Shown here one piece after another: positions 8,008 through 15,925 of a stretch of DNA of 64,000 nt. The notes beneath the pieces are model-generated. The model worked only from the letters and a program-made list of their open reading frames with translations, did no database searches and was not told the origin of the DNA. Every line of letters starts with the position of its first letter. Positions within the stretch are counted from its first letter, which is position 1. The stretch is from Synergistaceae bacterium UBA6083. Lineage in GTDB: Bacteria; Synergistota; Synergistia; Synergistales; 79-D21. Both the position numbers and the translations under genes were made by a program. The stretch lies in NCBI GenBank assembly GCA_002436015.1, contig DIXJ01000015.1, forward strand, positions 102,314 through 166,313. Reading direction: 5' to 3'.

Positions 8008-8478
8008 CTAAACATACTGGTCCATGATGGCCCCGAGCTTGTCGGGGACCAGGCGTCCATGCGTATCCTCGTCGATCATCATGACCGGGGCCAGGCCGCA
8101 GGCTCCCAGGCAGGCCACGGGCTCCAGGGTGTATCGCAGGTCCTCCGTGGTGCCGTTTTCCTCCACTTTCAGCATTTCCTTGACCTTGTCCAGGAGCTTC
8201 AGGCTGCCCCTGACATGACAGGCCGTCCCCCTGCAGACCCGGATGATGTGGCGTCCCCGGGGATTCAGGTGGAACTGCGCGTAGAAGGTCACCACCCCGT
8301 ATATCTCCGCCGTGGGCATCTTCATCTCCCTCGAAACAACCTCGATGGCCTCCTTCGGGACATAACCGAAGGTGTGTTGCACGGCCTGGAGTACGGGGAT
8401 CAGGAACCCCTTCCTGCCCCGCCAGGGTTCCAGGATTTCCAGCGTTTTTTGAGGAACCTCGCTAAGTGCTGTGACCAC
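8008..8478 (-). CDS. hydC: NuoE/HydC-type [2Fe-2S] subunit, first gene of [NiFe] hydrogenase operon
   Basis: 156 aa, same family as 59-526, with cluster motifs CRGTACHVRGS and ACLGACGLAP. The GTG at 8478 is chosen: GGAGGAAG lies 5 bases upstream and the protein then matches the 155-aa length of the paralogue; an in-frame ATG at 8535 would add 19 residues with no family counterpart. It starts the operon hydC-fdx-hydB-hydA-hydS-hydL-protease-ATPase (gaps 10-60 bp). Upstream are a Rex-like operator (8556-8573) and a hairpin with a U tract (8605-8650). Confidence 0.9.
   Translation of the reverse strand: MVTALSEVPQKTLEILEPWRGRKGFLIPVLQAVQHTFGYVPKEAIEVVSREMKMPTAEIYGVVTFYAQFHLNPRGRHIIRVCRGTACHVRGSLKLLDKVKEMLKVEENGTTEDLRYTLEPVACLGACGLAPVMMIDEDTHGRLVPDKLGAIMDQYV
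8080..8278 (-). repeat. Duplicated hydC segment, copy 1 (partner 131-329)
   Basis: Colinear, gap-free partner of 131-329 on the same strand. The high DNA identity is confined to this cluster-binding part of the gene. Confidence 0.8.
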
Positions 8479-8555
8479 TGCCGCTTCCTCCTCTCCTGGT
8501 CCTTTGGCTTTATAAAGAATGCATTGTGCACGCATATTACATTGGCTTTTTAAGA

Positions 8556-8573
8556 ATGTTATTAGCGTAACAA
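8556..8573 (-). promoter_or_regulatory. Candidate Rex operator upstream of [NiFe] hydrogenase operon
   Basis: Plus-strand ATGTTATTAGCGTAACAA (minus: TTGTTACGCTAATAACAT). The arms TTGTTA and TAACA(A) are 6 bp apart, the same register as TTGTTAA-N4-TTAACAA; 11 of 12 outer-arm bases match, with the two inner bases off. It overlaps the -35 of the candidate promoter 78 bp before hydC. Rex senses NADH/NAD+ and commonly controls hydrogenase and fermentation genes. Confidence 0.55.
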
Positions 8574-8604
8574 AACTCCACTAATAGTGCAATCCAGGTC
8601 GGGA

Positions 8605-8650
8605 ACAAAAAAAGGCAGGCCAATCCCCGCGTACGGAAGACGGCCTGCCT
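8605..8650 (-). terminator. Hairpin with U tract in the hydC leader region
   Basis: On the minus strand a perfect 9-bp stem (AGGCAGGCC at 8650-8642 with GGCCTGCCT at 8621-8613, 20-nt loop) is followed by a run of seven T. It resembles an intrinsic terminator or attenuator. No minus-strand gene lies upstream before the divergent glycogen operon, so it would act either on antisense transcription or on a long leader of the hydrogenase mRNA. A further copy of the 5' arm at 8704-8714 offers an alternative 11-bp pairing with the same 3' arm. Confidence 0.55.
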
Positions 8651-8968
8651 TGCCGGCTGATCTCCTTTCCAAGCGGGAGGCTCCCCCGTTTCCAGGAAAA
8701 CCCATTGGCCTGCCGCCATGGGATAGGTTCCCTTCAGGCCGGACAGGCTCGGAGAAAATATTCACTATTGTCCCGGACTTTTTACCAGAAATTGCCTGAT
8801 CCGGCAAGCGACCTGAATTCATTTCGACAATCAGCAGGTCGGCCATCCAAAGCCACCGAACAGCGGAACAATTAATGCGTTCCAGAGGCTTCGGCTTTAC
8901 CCGATGCTCCCCTATAATGAGAGCAGGAAAATCAGCTTTTCTTCCGCAAGGCAAAGGAGGGATCAGCC

Positions 8969-11317
8969 ATGAGGGCCATAGCCATTCACGCACACTTCTA
9001 CCAGCCCGACCGCGAGGATCCCTGGCTGGGAGGCGTCCAGCCCGAACACTCCGCCTTACCCTTCCGGGACTGGAACCACCGCATCACCGCCGAGTGCTAC
9101 GCGCCGAACGCATCCGCCCGCCTGCTGGGAGAGGACGGTCGGCTGAGGCGAATCGTGAGCAATTTCCGTAACCTGAGCTTCAATGTGGGACCCACCCTGC
9201 ACTCCTGGCTGTCCGAGAACCACCCCCAGGTCGAGAAGCGGATTCGGGAAGCCGACGAGGCTTCATATGCCGCCACGGGTTCGGGAAACGCCATCGCCCA
9301 GGCCTACCACCACGTCATCCTGCCCCTAGCCCTGGACCGTGATATCCGCACCCAGGTTCTCTGGGGCGTCCAGGATTTTCGTTTTCGTTTCGGCCGTCCC
9401 CCCGAGGGGATGTGGCTTCCGGAAATGGCGGTGGACCTGCGTTCCCTTGAAGCCCTTGCAGCGGCAGGAATTCGTTTTGCCCTCCTGGCCCCCCACCAGT
9501 GCTCGGCCGTGCGCCCGCCGGGCGGACAGTGGAGCGAGACCCCAAAGGGCGCCAGGCTGGACACGACTCGTCCGTACCGCGTGGAACTGCCTTCGGGACG
9601 TTCAATCGCGATCTTCTTCCACCAGGACCCCCTGGCCCGGGAGATGGCCTTCGGAACCCTCCTCGACAACGGGGACAGGTTCGCCGAGGCCCTCGTGAAA
9701 AACCTTCCCGAGGACGGGGAAAACCGCATGCTGGTCGTCGCGACCGACGGGGAAACCTTTGGGCACCACCACCGGTTCGGCGAGATGGCCCTCGCCCGGA
9801 CTCTTCATGTCCTCTCCGGGGTTCCCGGCATCACCCTGGCGAATCCTGGGTCCTTCCTGGGAAACCGGCCGCCGGAGTGGGAGGCCCGGATTCACCAGAA
9901 TACCTCCTGGTCGTGCGCGCACGGCATCGAACGATGGAGAACCGACTGCGGCTGCCGGACAGGCGGGGAACCCGGCTGGAGCCAGCGCTGGAGAGAACCC
10001 CTGAGGAACGCCCTTGACCGGCTCAGGGACGGCCTTGACGAAAGCTTCGAGGGGGAGTGCAGGCGGGTCGGGATGGATCCCTGGGACCTGAGGGACGGTG
10101 CGGTCGCCCTCTCTTTCGGGCCCGACCGGGCAGGCAAGTGGCGCAGGGAACAGTTGGACGGCCTGGACACGGACGATCGGACGTCCATGCTGTGCCTCCT
10201 GGAAAGCCAGCGGCTCCGCATGGCCATGTTCACCTCCTGCGCCTGGTTCTTCAACGACGTGGCGGGCCTGGAAACCCGTCTCGTTCTCAGGTTTGCCCTC
10301 CGTGCCCTGGAGCTCGGGGGCGGTGGCATTTCAAGCCCGCTCGGGAAGCGCTTCCTCACCGACCTGGCAGCTGCCCGGGGAAACCGGCACGACCTGCCCG
10401 ACGGGAAAGCCGTCCTCGAGAAGAAGGTCCTCCCGGAAAGCAGAAGGCTGGAGGACATCGCCGCCTCTGCGGCGATACTGGGCACGGAAGGGTCGTTTTA
10501 TTCCTACGATGTCTCGAAAAACGAGCAGGTCCTGAAGGGGGGGGAACTCTCCCTCCGGTTCGGTGAAACCTCCGTCTCGGACAGGCGAACGGGACTGACC
10601 TGGGGCGGCTCCCATGCCGTCCTTTCCGCCGGGGGCCTGGACGACACCTGCCGCCTCGCGCCCAGTGAGAACAACGGCAAGGAGAACCTTCGACAGCGAT
10701 TTTACCGGGCATCCCTGGAAGAACTCACCGGGCTTCTCGAGCACGAGTTCCCCCTGGGACCGTGGGGAATCGAGTCCCTGCCGCCGGAACAGAGAGACGG
10801 CCTGGCCCGGGCCCGCTCGAGACGCGCCGAAACGGACTCGCTCCGGAAGGCCATGGAAATCCTCGACGACAACCGCCGGCTGATCGTCCAGCTTAACGCC
10901 ATCGGCGCCCCCCTGCCCCCCTTCCTGGCCTGCTCTGCCGCCTTTTCCATGCAGGAGGCCCTGGACGAGGCGGTCCGGAACGCCCCCGATGCCGTTGCGC
11001 TTCTCCAGGCCGACTCCCTGCTGGAAGCCATCCTGGAGGATGCCCACTCCATGGGGCTCAAGCCGGAACTGGCTCTCCTCGCGCCCCGTCTCGCCGCGGA
11101 ATTGGAAAGCCTTTTCGAGGAGGCAGCAGGGGAAAAGGCGCAAGCCCCCCTGGAGACGGCCCTCCAGGCGCTCGAAAGAGCCGAAAGGCTGGCGATAGAG
11201 ATTCCCGCTGCACCCTTGCAGGAAAGCTTCTGGAAGGTCCTGTGCCTGAAGGATTTCCCCGCCTCCCCCGCCCTTGCGGCACTGGCGGGGCGGCTCGGCT
11301 TCTCCCAGGTCCGCTGA
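8969..11317 (+). CDS. GH57-family glycoside hydrolase with DUF3536 C-terminal region
   Basis: 782 aa. The N-terminal half (~1-330) is a GH57 barrel: HAHFYQPDRED start motif (residues 7-17), nucleophile region MWLPEMAVD with E152, and acid/base region TDGETFGHH with D260. The remainder matches the long DUF3536-type extension. GH57 enzymes act on alpha-glucans (amylase, 4-alpha-glucanotransferase or branching activity); the exact reaction cannot be read from the sequence. It leads an operon with glgP, glgA and glgC, so a role in glycogen trimming or branching is likely, especially since no GH13 branching enzyme is present here. ATG with AAAGGAGGG 7 bases upstream. No signal peptide, so cytoplasmic. 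Confidence 0.85.
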   Translation: MRAIAIHAHFYQPDREDPWLGGVQPEHSALPFRDWNHRITAECYAPNASARLLGEDGRLRRIVSNFRNLSFNVGPTLHSWLSENHPQVEKRIREADEASYAATGSGNAIAQAYHHVILPLALDRDIRTQVLWGVQDFRFRFGRPPEGMWLPEMAVDLRSLEALAAAGIRFALLAPHQCSAVRPPGGQWSETPKGARLDTTRPYRVELPSGRSIAIFFHQDPLAREMAFGTLLDNGDRFAEALVKNLPEDGENRMLVVATDGETFGHHHRFGEMALARTLHVLSGVPGITLANPGSFLGNRPPEWEARIHQNTSWSCAHGIERWRTDCGCRTGGEPGWSQRWREPLRNALDRLRDGLDESFEGECRRVGMDPWDLRDGAVALSFGPDRAGKWRREQLDGLDTDDRTSMLCLLESQRLRMAMFTSCAWFFNDVAGLETRLVLRFALRALELGGGGISSPLGKRFLTDLAAARGNRHDLPDGKAVLEKKVLPESRRLEDIAASAAILGTEGSFYSYDVSKNEQVLKGGELSLRFGETSVSDRRTGLTWGGSHAVLSAGGLDDTCRLAPSENNGKENLRQRFYRASLEELTGLLEHEFPLGPWGIESLPPEQRDGLARARSRRAETDSLRKAMEILDDNRRLIVQLNAIGAPLPPFLACSAAFSMQEALDEAVRNAPDAVALLQADSLLEAILEDAHSMGLKPELALLAPRLAAELESLFEEAAGEKAQAPLETALQALERAERLAIEIPAAPLQESFWKVLCLKDFPASPALAALAGRLGFSQVR

Positions 11318-11339
11318 ACCCCTTTTAGGAGGATTGATC

Positions 11340-13073
11340 ATGTCCCTGATGAGCTATGGCAAGAATATTGGACATTCGTTGAGGAAAATGATGGAAACGG
11401 ACCCGTCGTTCCGGTCGGTTGCCTACTTTTCCATGGAAATCGGTCTTCGGCAGGAGTTGCCGACCTATTCGGGGGGACTCGGCATCCTTGCGGGGGACAT
11501 CCTGAAAGGCGCCGCCGATCTCGGGGTTCCCATGGCCGGGATCACCCTGCTCTACCGGAAGGGGTACTTCCGCCAGGCCATTGACTCGGAAGGCTGGCAG
11601 CAGGAGTCGCCCGAGGAATGGAAACCCGAGCAGGGGCTCTATCTCCTGCCGAACGAAGTCAGCGTGAAGGTCGGAAACCGCACCGTCAAGGTCCGGGCAT
11701 GGATGACCGAACTGGTGGGCACGTCCGGCTTTCCCGTCCCCGTCTATTTCCTCGACACCGACTTTGACGAGAACGACCCCGCGGACCGGCCGCTGACCGA
11801 AAGCCTCTACGGGGGAGACGAGCGGTACCGGCTGGCACAGGAAGTCATCCTCGGAATCGGCGGCCTTCGGATGCTGAGGGACCTGGGCTACAAGCGCCTC
11901 AACACGTTCCACCTGAACGAGGGACATGCAGGCTTCCTCACGCTCGAGCTGCTGCGTGAGCAGGGATACGAAGACCTCGAGAAAATCAAGAACCAGGTGG
12001 TCTTCACCACCCACACGCCGGTTTCCGCGGGTCACGACCACTTTTCGCTGGACCTGGTCCGCCAGGTCCTTTCCCCCGTCTTCGCCGAGCAGCTCGAACG
12101 CCTCATGGGCACCGGGGGGGTTTCCATGACCGACCTGGGATTCCGCCTCAGCCGATTCGTCAACGGAGTCTCCAGAAAACATGCCCAGGTCAGCCGTGAA
12201 ATCTTCCACTTCCCGGGGGTCGAGGCCATCACGAACGGCGTCCACTCCCGCACCTGGACGTGCCCGGGCTTCCGAAAGCTCTTCGACAAGTCCATCCCGG
12301 GCTGGGAGCTGGACCCGTCGCGACTGATCCAGGCTTTGCACCTGCCGGACGAAGAGGTCTGGAAAGCGCACCAGGCGGCCAAGATGCGGCTTTTCGCCAG
12401 GGTCCTGGAGGAAACCGGGGTGGAACTCGACCCGGACATGCTCACGATCGGGTTCGGCCGTCGGGCGGCGGCCTACAAGCGGGCCGACATGATTTTCCAG
12501 GATCTTCCCCGGTTAACCGAGATCTGCTCGGGAAAGGCCCAGTTCATCTTCGCCGGGAAGGCGCACCCGAAGGACCAGGAGGGAAAGCAGGTCCTCCAGA
12601 GGGTGATCAGGGCAGCGCGAAAGCTGGCCCCGGCCCTGCAGGTGGTTTTCATTCCCAACTACAACATGGAGATCGCCTCGCTGATGACAAGCGGGGTCGA
12701 TGTCTGGCTCAATACCCCGACCCGCCCGAGGGAAGCCTCGGGAACAAGCGGCATGAAGTGCACCCATAACGGGGTCCTGAATTTCTCCGTCCTCGACGGG
12801 TGGTGGATCGAGGGTTGGCTGGAAGAGGTCACCGGCTGGTCCATCGGCCCGGAGCCCCTTCCCGGATCGGAAGACAACAGGAACGATGAAGACGTCGAGG
12901 ATTTTTACGCCAAGCTGGAGAAACGTGTGATCCCCACCTACCTGAAGGACCGTTCACGGTGGGTCTGGATGATGAAAAACACCATCGCCCTGAACGCCAG
13001 CGTGTTCAACACCCACAGGGTAGTCAGGGAATACTGCGAGAAAGCTTACGGAATCGCCTTCAGAGGCCTGTGA
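11340..13073 (+). CDS. glgP: Alpha-glucan (glycogen/maltodextrin) phosphorylase
   Basis: 577 aa, the short bacterial/archaeal type of GT35 phosphorylase that releases glucose-1-phosphate from alpha-1,4-glucan using pyridoxal phosphate. The PLP lysine is K473 in GTSGMKCTHNG. Other conserved parts are FSMEIGLRQELPTYSGGLG at the N-terminus, HLNEGHAGF, THTPVSAGHD and the FGRRAAAYKRAD segment. TTTTAGGAGGATTGATC precedes the ATG at 11340. It lies 22 bp after the GH57 gene and supplies the degradative arm of the glycogen cycle beside glgA and glgC. Confidence 0.93.
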   Translation: MSLMSYGKNIGHSLRKMMETDPSFRSVAYFSMEIGLRQELPTYSGGLGILAGDILKGAADLGVPMAGITLLYRKGYFRQAIDSEGWQQESPEEWKPEQGLYLLPNEVSVKVGNRTVKVRAWMTELVGTSGFPVPVYFLDTDFDENDPADRPLTESLYGGDERYRLAQEVILGIGGLRMLRDLGYKRLNTFHLNEGHAGFLTLELLREQGYEDLEKIKNQVVFTTHTPVSAGHDHFSLDLVRQVLSPVFAEQLERLMGTGGVSMTDLGFRLSRFVNGVSRKHAQVSREIFHFPGVEAITNGVHSRTWTCPGFRKLFDKSIPGWELDPSRLIQALHLPDEEVWKAHQAAKMRLFARVLEETGVELDPDMLTIGFGRRAAAYKRADMIFQDLPRLTEICSGKAQFIFAGKAHPKDQEGKQVLQRVIRAARKLAPALQVVFIPNYNMEIASLMTSGVDVWLNTPTRPREASGTSGMKCTHNGVLNFSVLDGWWIEGWLEEVTGWSIGPEPLPGSEDNRNDEDVEDFYAKLEKRVIPTYLKDRSRWVWMMKNTIALNASVFNTHRVVREYCEKAYGIAFRGL

Positions 13074-13081
13074 CCCGAGGA

Positions 13082-14599
13082 ATGGAGGGGATTGTCCTGA
13101 CGGAAAAAACGTTGTTCCTGCCCATCCGGCCCAGGGTCCTGCACGTCGCCCCGGAAATGGCCCCCCTGGCAAAAATGGGAGGCCTTGGGGACGTGGTGCA
13201 GGCCCTGCCGAAAGCCCTCAGGCAAATCGGGGTGGACTGCCGCGTTCTCCTGCCGGCCTACCCCTGTGTTTTGGGCAACGTCGAGAAGAACCAACTGCCC
13301 CTGACCCGCCTTCGCTCCCCGGTGAACGTGGCGCTCGAGTGGCGGGTCTACTCGGCCCATGTCCTGCGGACGGTCCTGGACGGCGTTCCCGTTTACCTGC
13401 TGGAACAGCCGGAACTTTTTTCCAACCCGTCCATTTACCCGATGGACCTGACCGAGGCCTCGGCCCTGCCCTTTGCCTTTCTTAGCCTGGCGGCCCTGGA
13501 ACTCTCATCGGCGACCCGCTGGCATCCCCAGATCTATCACGCCCATGACTGGCCGACCTCCCTGCTCCCGGCTGCGCTGCGCTGGCATCGCCACTACCGC
13601 CAGATGGGGCTGGGTGTCGACACGGTCCTGACGCTTCACAATATGGCGCATCACGGGATCCTCCCGGAACAGTCGCTGGAAGGGCTCGGGTTCGATCCCG
13701 CTTCCTTCGGGGTGGACGGCCTGGAGTTCTACGGACAGGTGAACCTCCTGAAGGGCGGACTGCTCTCCTCGGACGCCATTACGACGGTGAGTCCCCGCTA
13801 CTCATGGGAAATCCAGACAAAAGATGGGGGCATGGGACTCGAAGGGGTGCTGGCCTCCCAAAAGAGGAAAATAAGAGGTATCCTTAACGGAATCGACACG
13901 GACATCTGGAACCCCGGGACGGATCCCATCCTTCCGGCGAATTACGAAGCCGGCTCCCTGTCCGGGAAGGCCGCCTGCCGGGCATCCCTTCTCAAGAGAC
14001 TGGGATGGGAAGACGATGGATCTCCACTCCTGCTTTGGGTCGGCCGGCTCGTGGAGCAGAAAGGCGTTGACCTGCTGCTTTCCGCTACCGAGCGCCTGCT
14101 CGGCCATGGCTGCCGCCTCCTTGTGATCGGAAGCGGGCATGACCTTTACGAAAAAACGTTGAGAACGGCGACGGAGGAGTATCCGGGGCGATTCTGGTCC
14201 TATATCGGCTACAGCGAGGAAATGGCTCGCCTGGCCTACGCGGGTTCGGACATTCTCCTGATGCCTTCGCTTTTCGAGCCTTGCGGGCTCTCCCAGCTCA
14301 TTGCCCTCCGCTACGGGACGATCCCCGTGGCCCGGGCCGTGGGAGGCCTGGCAGACACGATCATCGACGCGGACGGTTCCCAGAAGGGGTACGGCTTCCT
14401 CTTCTCCGAGTATCGGGCGGAAGAACTGGCCCATGCGGTGGAAAGGGCCCTTGCAGCCTACTCGGATAGGAAAAGGTGGCGAAGCCTCATCCTCCGGGGA
14501 ATGTCCATGGACTTTTCCTGGAAAAATTCCGCGACAGCCTATGCAAACCTCTACCTCGAGCTCCTGGGGGTGGAAGCTTCCGATCTGAAGGAACCATAA
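13082..14599 (+). CDS. glgA: Glycogen synthase (ADP-glucose, GT5)
   Basis: 505 aa. Transfers glucose from ADP-glucose to glycogen. The N-terminal KMGGLGDVV motif (K31-V39) binds ADP-glucose; the C-terminal lobe has GRLVEQKGVDLL and the EPCGLSQLIALRYG motif. The start is uncertain: ATG at 13082 follows the glgP stop by 8 bp but its GAGG site is only 1-2 bases away; a weaker CTG or TTG start after GGAGGGG a little downstream would remove 5-10 residues. The next gene, glgC, starts 15 bp after its stop. Confidence 0.92.
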   Translation: MEGIVLTEKTLFLPIRPRVLHVAPEMAPLAKMGGLGDVVQALPKALRQIGVDCRVLLPAYPCVLGNVEKNQLPLTRLRSPVNVALEWRVYSAHVLRTVLDGVPVYLLEQPELFSNPSIYPMDLTEASALPFAFLSLAALELSSATRWHPQIYHAHDWPTSLLPAALRWHRHYRQMGLGVDTVLTLHNMAHHGILPEQSLEGLGFDPASFGVDGLEFYGQVNLLKGGLLSSDAITTVSPRYSWEIQTKDGGMGLEGVLASQKRKIRGILNGIDTDIWNPGTDPILPANYEAGSLSGKAACRASLLKRLGWEDDGSPLLLWVGRLVEQKGVDLLLSATERLLGHGCRLLVIGSGHDLYEKTLRTATEEYPGRFWSYIGYSEEMARLAYAGSDILLMPSLFEPCGLSQLIALRYGTIPVARAVGGLADTIIDADGSQKGYGFLFSEYRAEELAHAVERALAAYSDRKRWRSLILRGMSMDFSWKNSATAYANLYLELLGVEASDLKEP

Positions 14600-14613
14600 A
14601 GGAGGGGAGCCAT

Positions 14614-15885
14614 ATGATCTACGGGAAGTACGGACGCGTTTTAGGCATCGTTCTTGCGGGCGGAAAAGGCGAACGTCTCATGCCCCTCACCAAGTACCGG
14701 GCAAAACCGGCAGTCCCGTTCGGGGCCAAGTACCGGATCGTGGATTTTGCCCTGTCCAACATGATCAACAGCGGCCTGTTTTCGATCTACGTCCTCGTCC
14801 AGTTCAAAAGCCAGTCGCTGAACGAACACATAGACCGGGGCTGGCAGTTCGGCGGGGCCCTGCGGGGCCGTGATTTCTTCGTGACAAACGTCCCTGCGCA
14901 AATGTGGACCGGGGATCACTGGTACGTGGGAACGGCCGACGCGGTTTTCCAGAACCTCCACCTCGTCACCCTGTACGACGCGGACCGGGTCTGCATCTTC
15001 GCCGCGGACCACATCTACAAGATGGACGTCGAGCAGATGCTGGCCTACCACATCGACAACAAGGCGGACGTGACGGTGGCGGCCAACGTCGTACCCCGTG
15101 CCGAGGCCTGGCAGTTCGGCTGCATCGACACGGACAAGGACGGTCTCGTCACCGGTTTCCTGGAGAAGCCTTCAGATCCGCCCGAGATTCCCGGCAAGCC
15201 CGGCTGGAGCTACATCTCCATGGGAAACTACATCTTCGAAAGGGAGATCCTTGAACAGGCCCTGATCGAGGATTCCCGCAACCCGGCCAGCAGCCACGAT
15301 TTCGGCCGGGACATCCTGCCCGCCCTTTTCAGGAAGAACCGGGTCATGTCCTACGACTTCTCAAGCAACGTGATTCCAGGGAACGACCGGCCCTACTGGC
15401 GGGACGTCGGGACCATCAAGGCCTACTGGCAGACCCACATGGACCTGCTCCAGCATCCGTCCGACCTGACCTTCTACAACCCGAAGTGGCCCGTCAGGAC
15501 CTCTTCCTATGCGGACCCCCCCTCCTTCACCTACCCTGACAAGGGGCTGGGCTGTTCCGCGGAAGGGACCCTGCGGGCGGAAGGAAGCCGGATCCTTGGA
15601 GCGGTCGTCCACCGATGCGTCCTCTTCCGCAACTGCGTCATCCAGTCGGGATCGGTCATCGAGGAAAGCCTCATCGGCCACGGGGTGGTCATCGGGGAGG
15701 GCTGCAAGATCCGCCACGCGATCATCGACGCGAACAACGTCATCCCGCCTCACACCGTCATCGGTTACAATCGCGATGTCGACGCCGAACGATATTTCCT
15801 CGACGCCGAATCGGGCATCACCATCGTGCCCATGCCCGACGTGAAGTTGCGCTCGGAACCCCAGCGGCTCGGCGGACTGGCCTAG
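14614..15885 (+). CDS. glgC: Glucose-1-phosphate adenylyltransferase
   Basis: 423 aa ADP-glucose pyrophosphorylase, the committed step of glycogen synthesis. The nucleotidyltransferase signature is VLAGGKGERLMPLTKYRAKP near the N-terminus, followed by PFGAKYRIVDFALSN, WYVGTADAVFQN and the FLEKP sugar-phosphate motif; the last ~130 residues form the left-handed beta-helix with hexapeptide repeats (NCVIQSGSVIEESLIG). ATG at 14614 with GGAGGGG 6 bases upstream. It completes a full glycogen cycle (glgC-glgA synthesis, glgP and GH57 turnover). Confidence 0.95.
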   Translation: MIYGKYGRVLGIVLAGGKGERLMPLTKYRAKPAVPFGAKYRIVDFALSNMINSGLFSIYVLVQFKSQSLNEHIDRGWQFGGALRGRDFFVTNVPAQMWTGDHWYVGTADAVFQNLHLVTLYDADRVCIFAADHIYKMDVEQMLAYHIDNKADVTVAANVVPRAEAWQFGCIDTDKDGLVTGFLEKPSDPPEIPGKPGWSYISMGNYIFEREILEQALIEDSRNPASSHDFGRDILPALFRKNRVMSYDFSSNVIPGNDRPYWRDVGTIKAYWQTHMDLLQHPSDLTFYNPKWPVRTSSYADPPSFTYPDKGLGCSAEGTLRAEGSRILGAVVHRCVLFRNCVIQSGSVIEESLIGHGVVIGEGCKIRHAIIDANNVIPPHTVIGYNRDVDAERYFLDAESGITIVPMPDVKLRSEPQRLGGLA

Positions 15886-15925
15886 AATCCGCCTGGGGAA
15901 CCTGAAAAGAACAGGGAGGTTTTTT

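Larger units (their letters stand above)
8479..8968. other. 490-bp divergent intergenic region between hydrogenase and glycogen operons
   Basis: No convincing gene. It contains, from left to right, the hydC ribosome site, a weak minus-strand promoter candidate (TAATAT at 8539-8534 with ATAACA at 8562-8557), a Rex-like palindrome, a minus-strand hairpin with U tract, a third sequence able to pair with that hairpin, a perfect TATAAT (8913-8918) facing the glycogen operon, and the GGAGGG ribosome site of the GH57 gene. Confidence 0.6.

Noticed and set aside
8913..8918. TATAAT upstream of the glycogen operon as a defined promoter
   Set aside because: The hexamer is perfect, but the -35 region (TTCGGC at 17 bp) is poor; mentioned only in the intergenic note.
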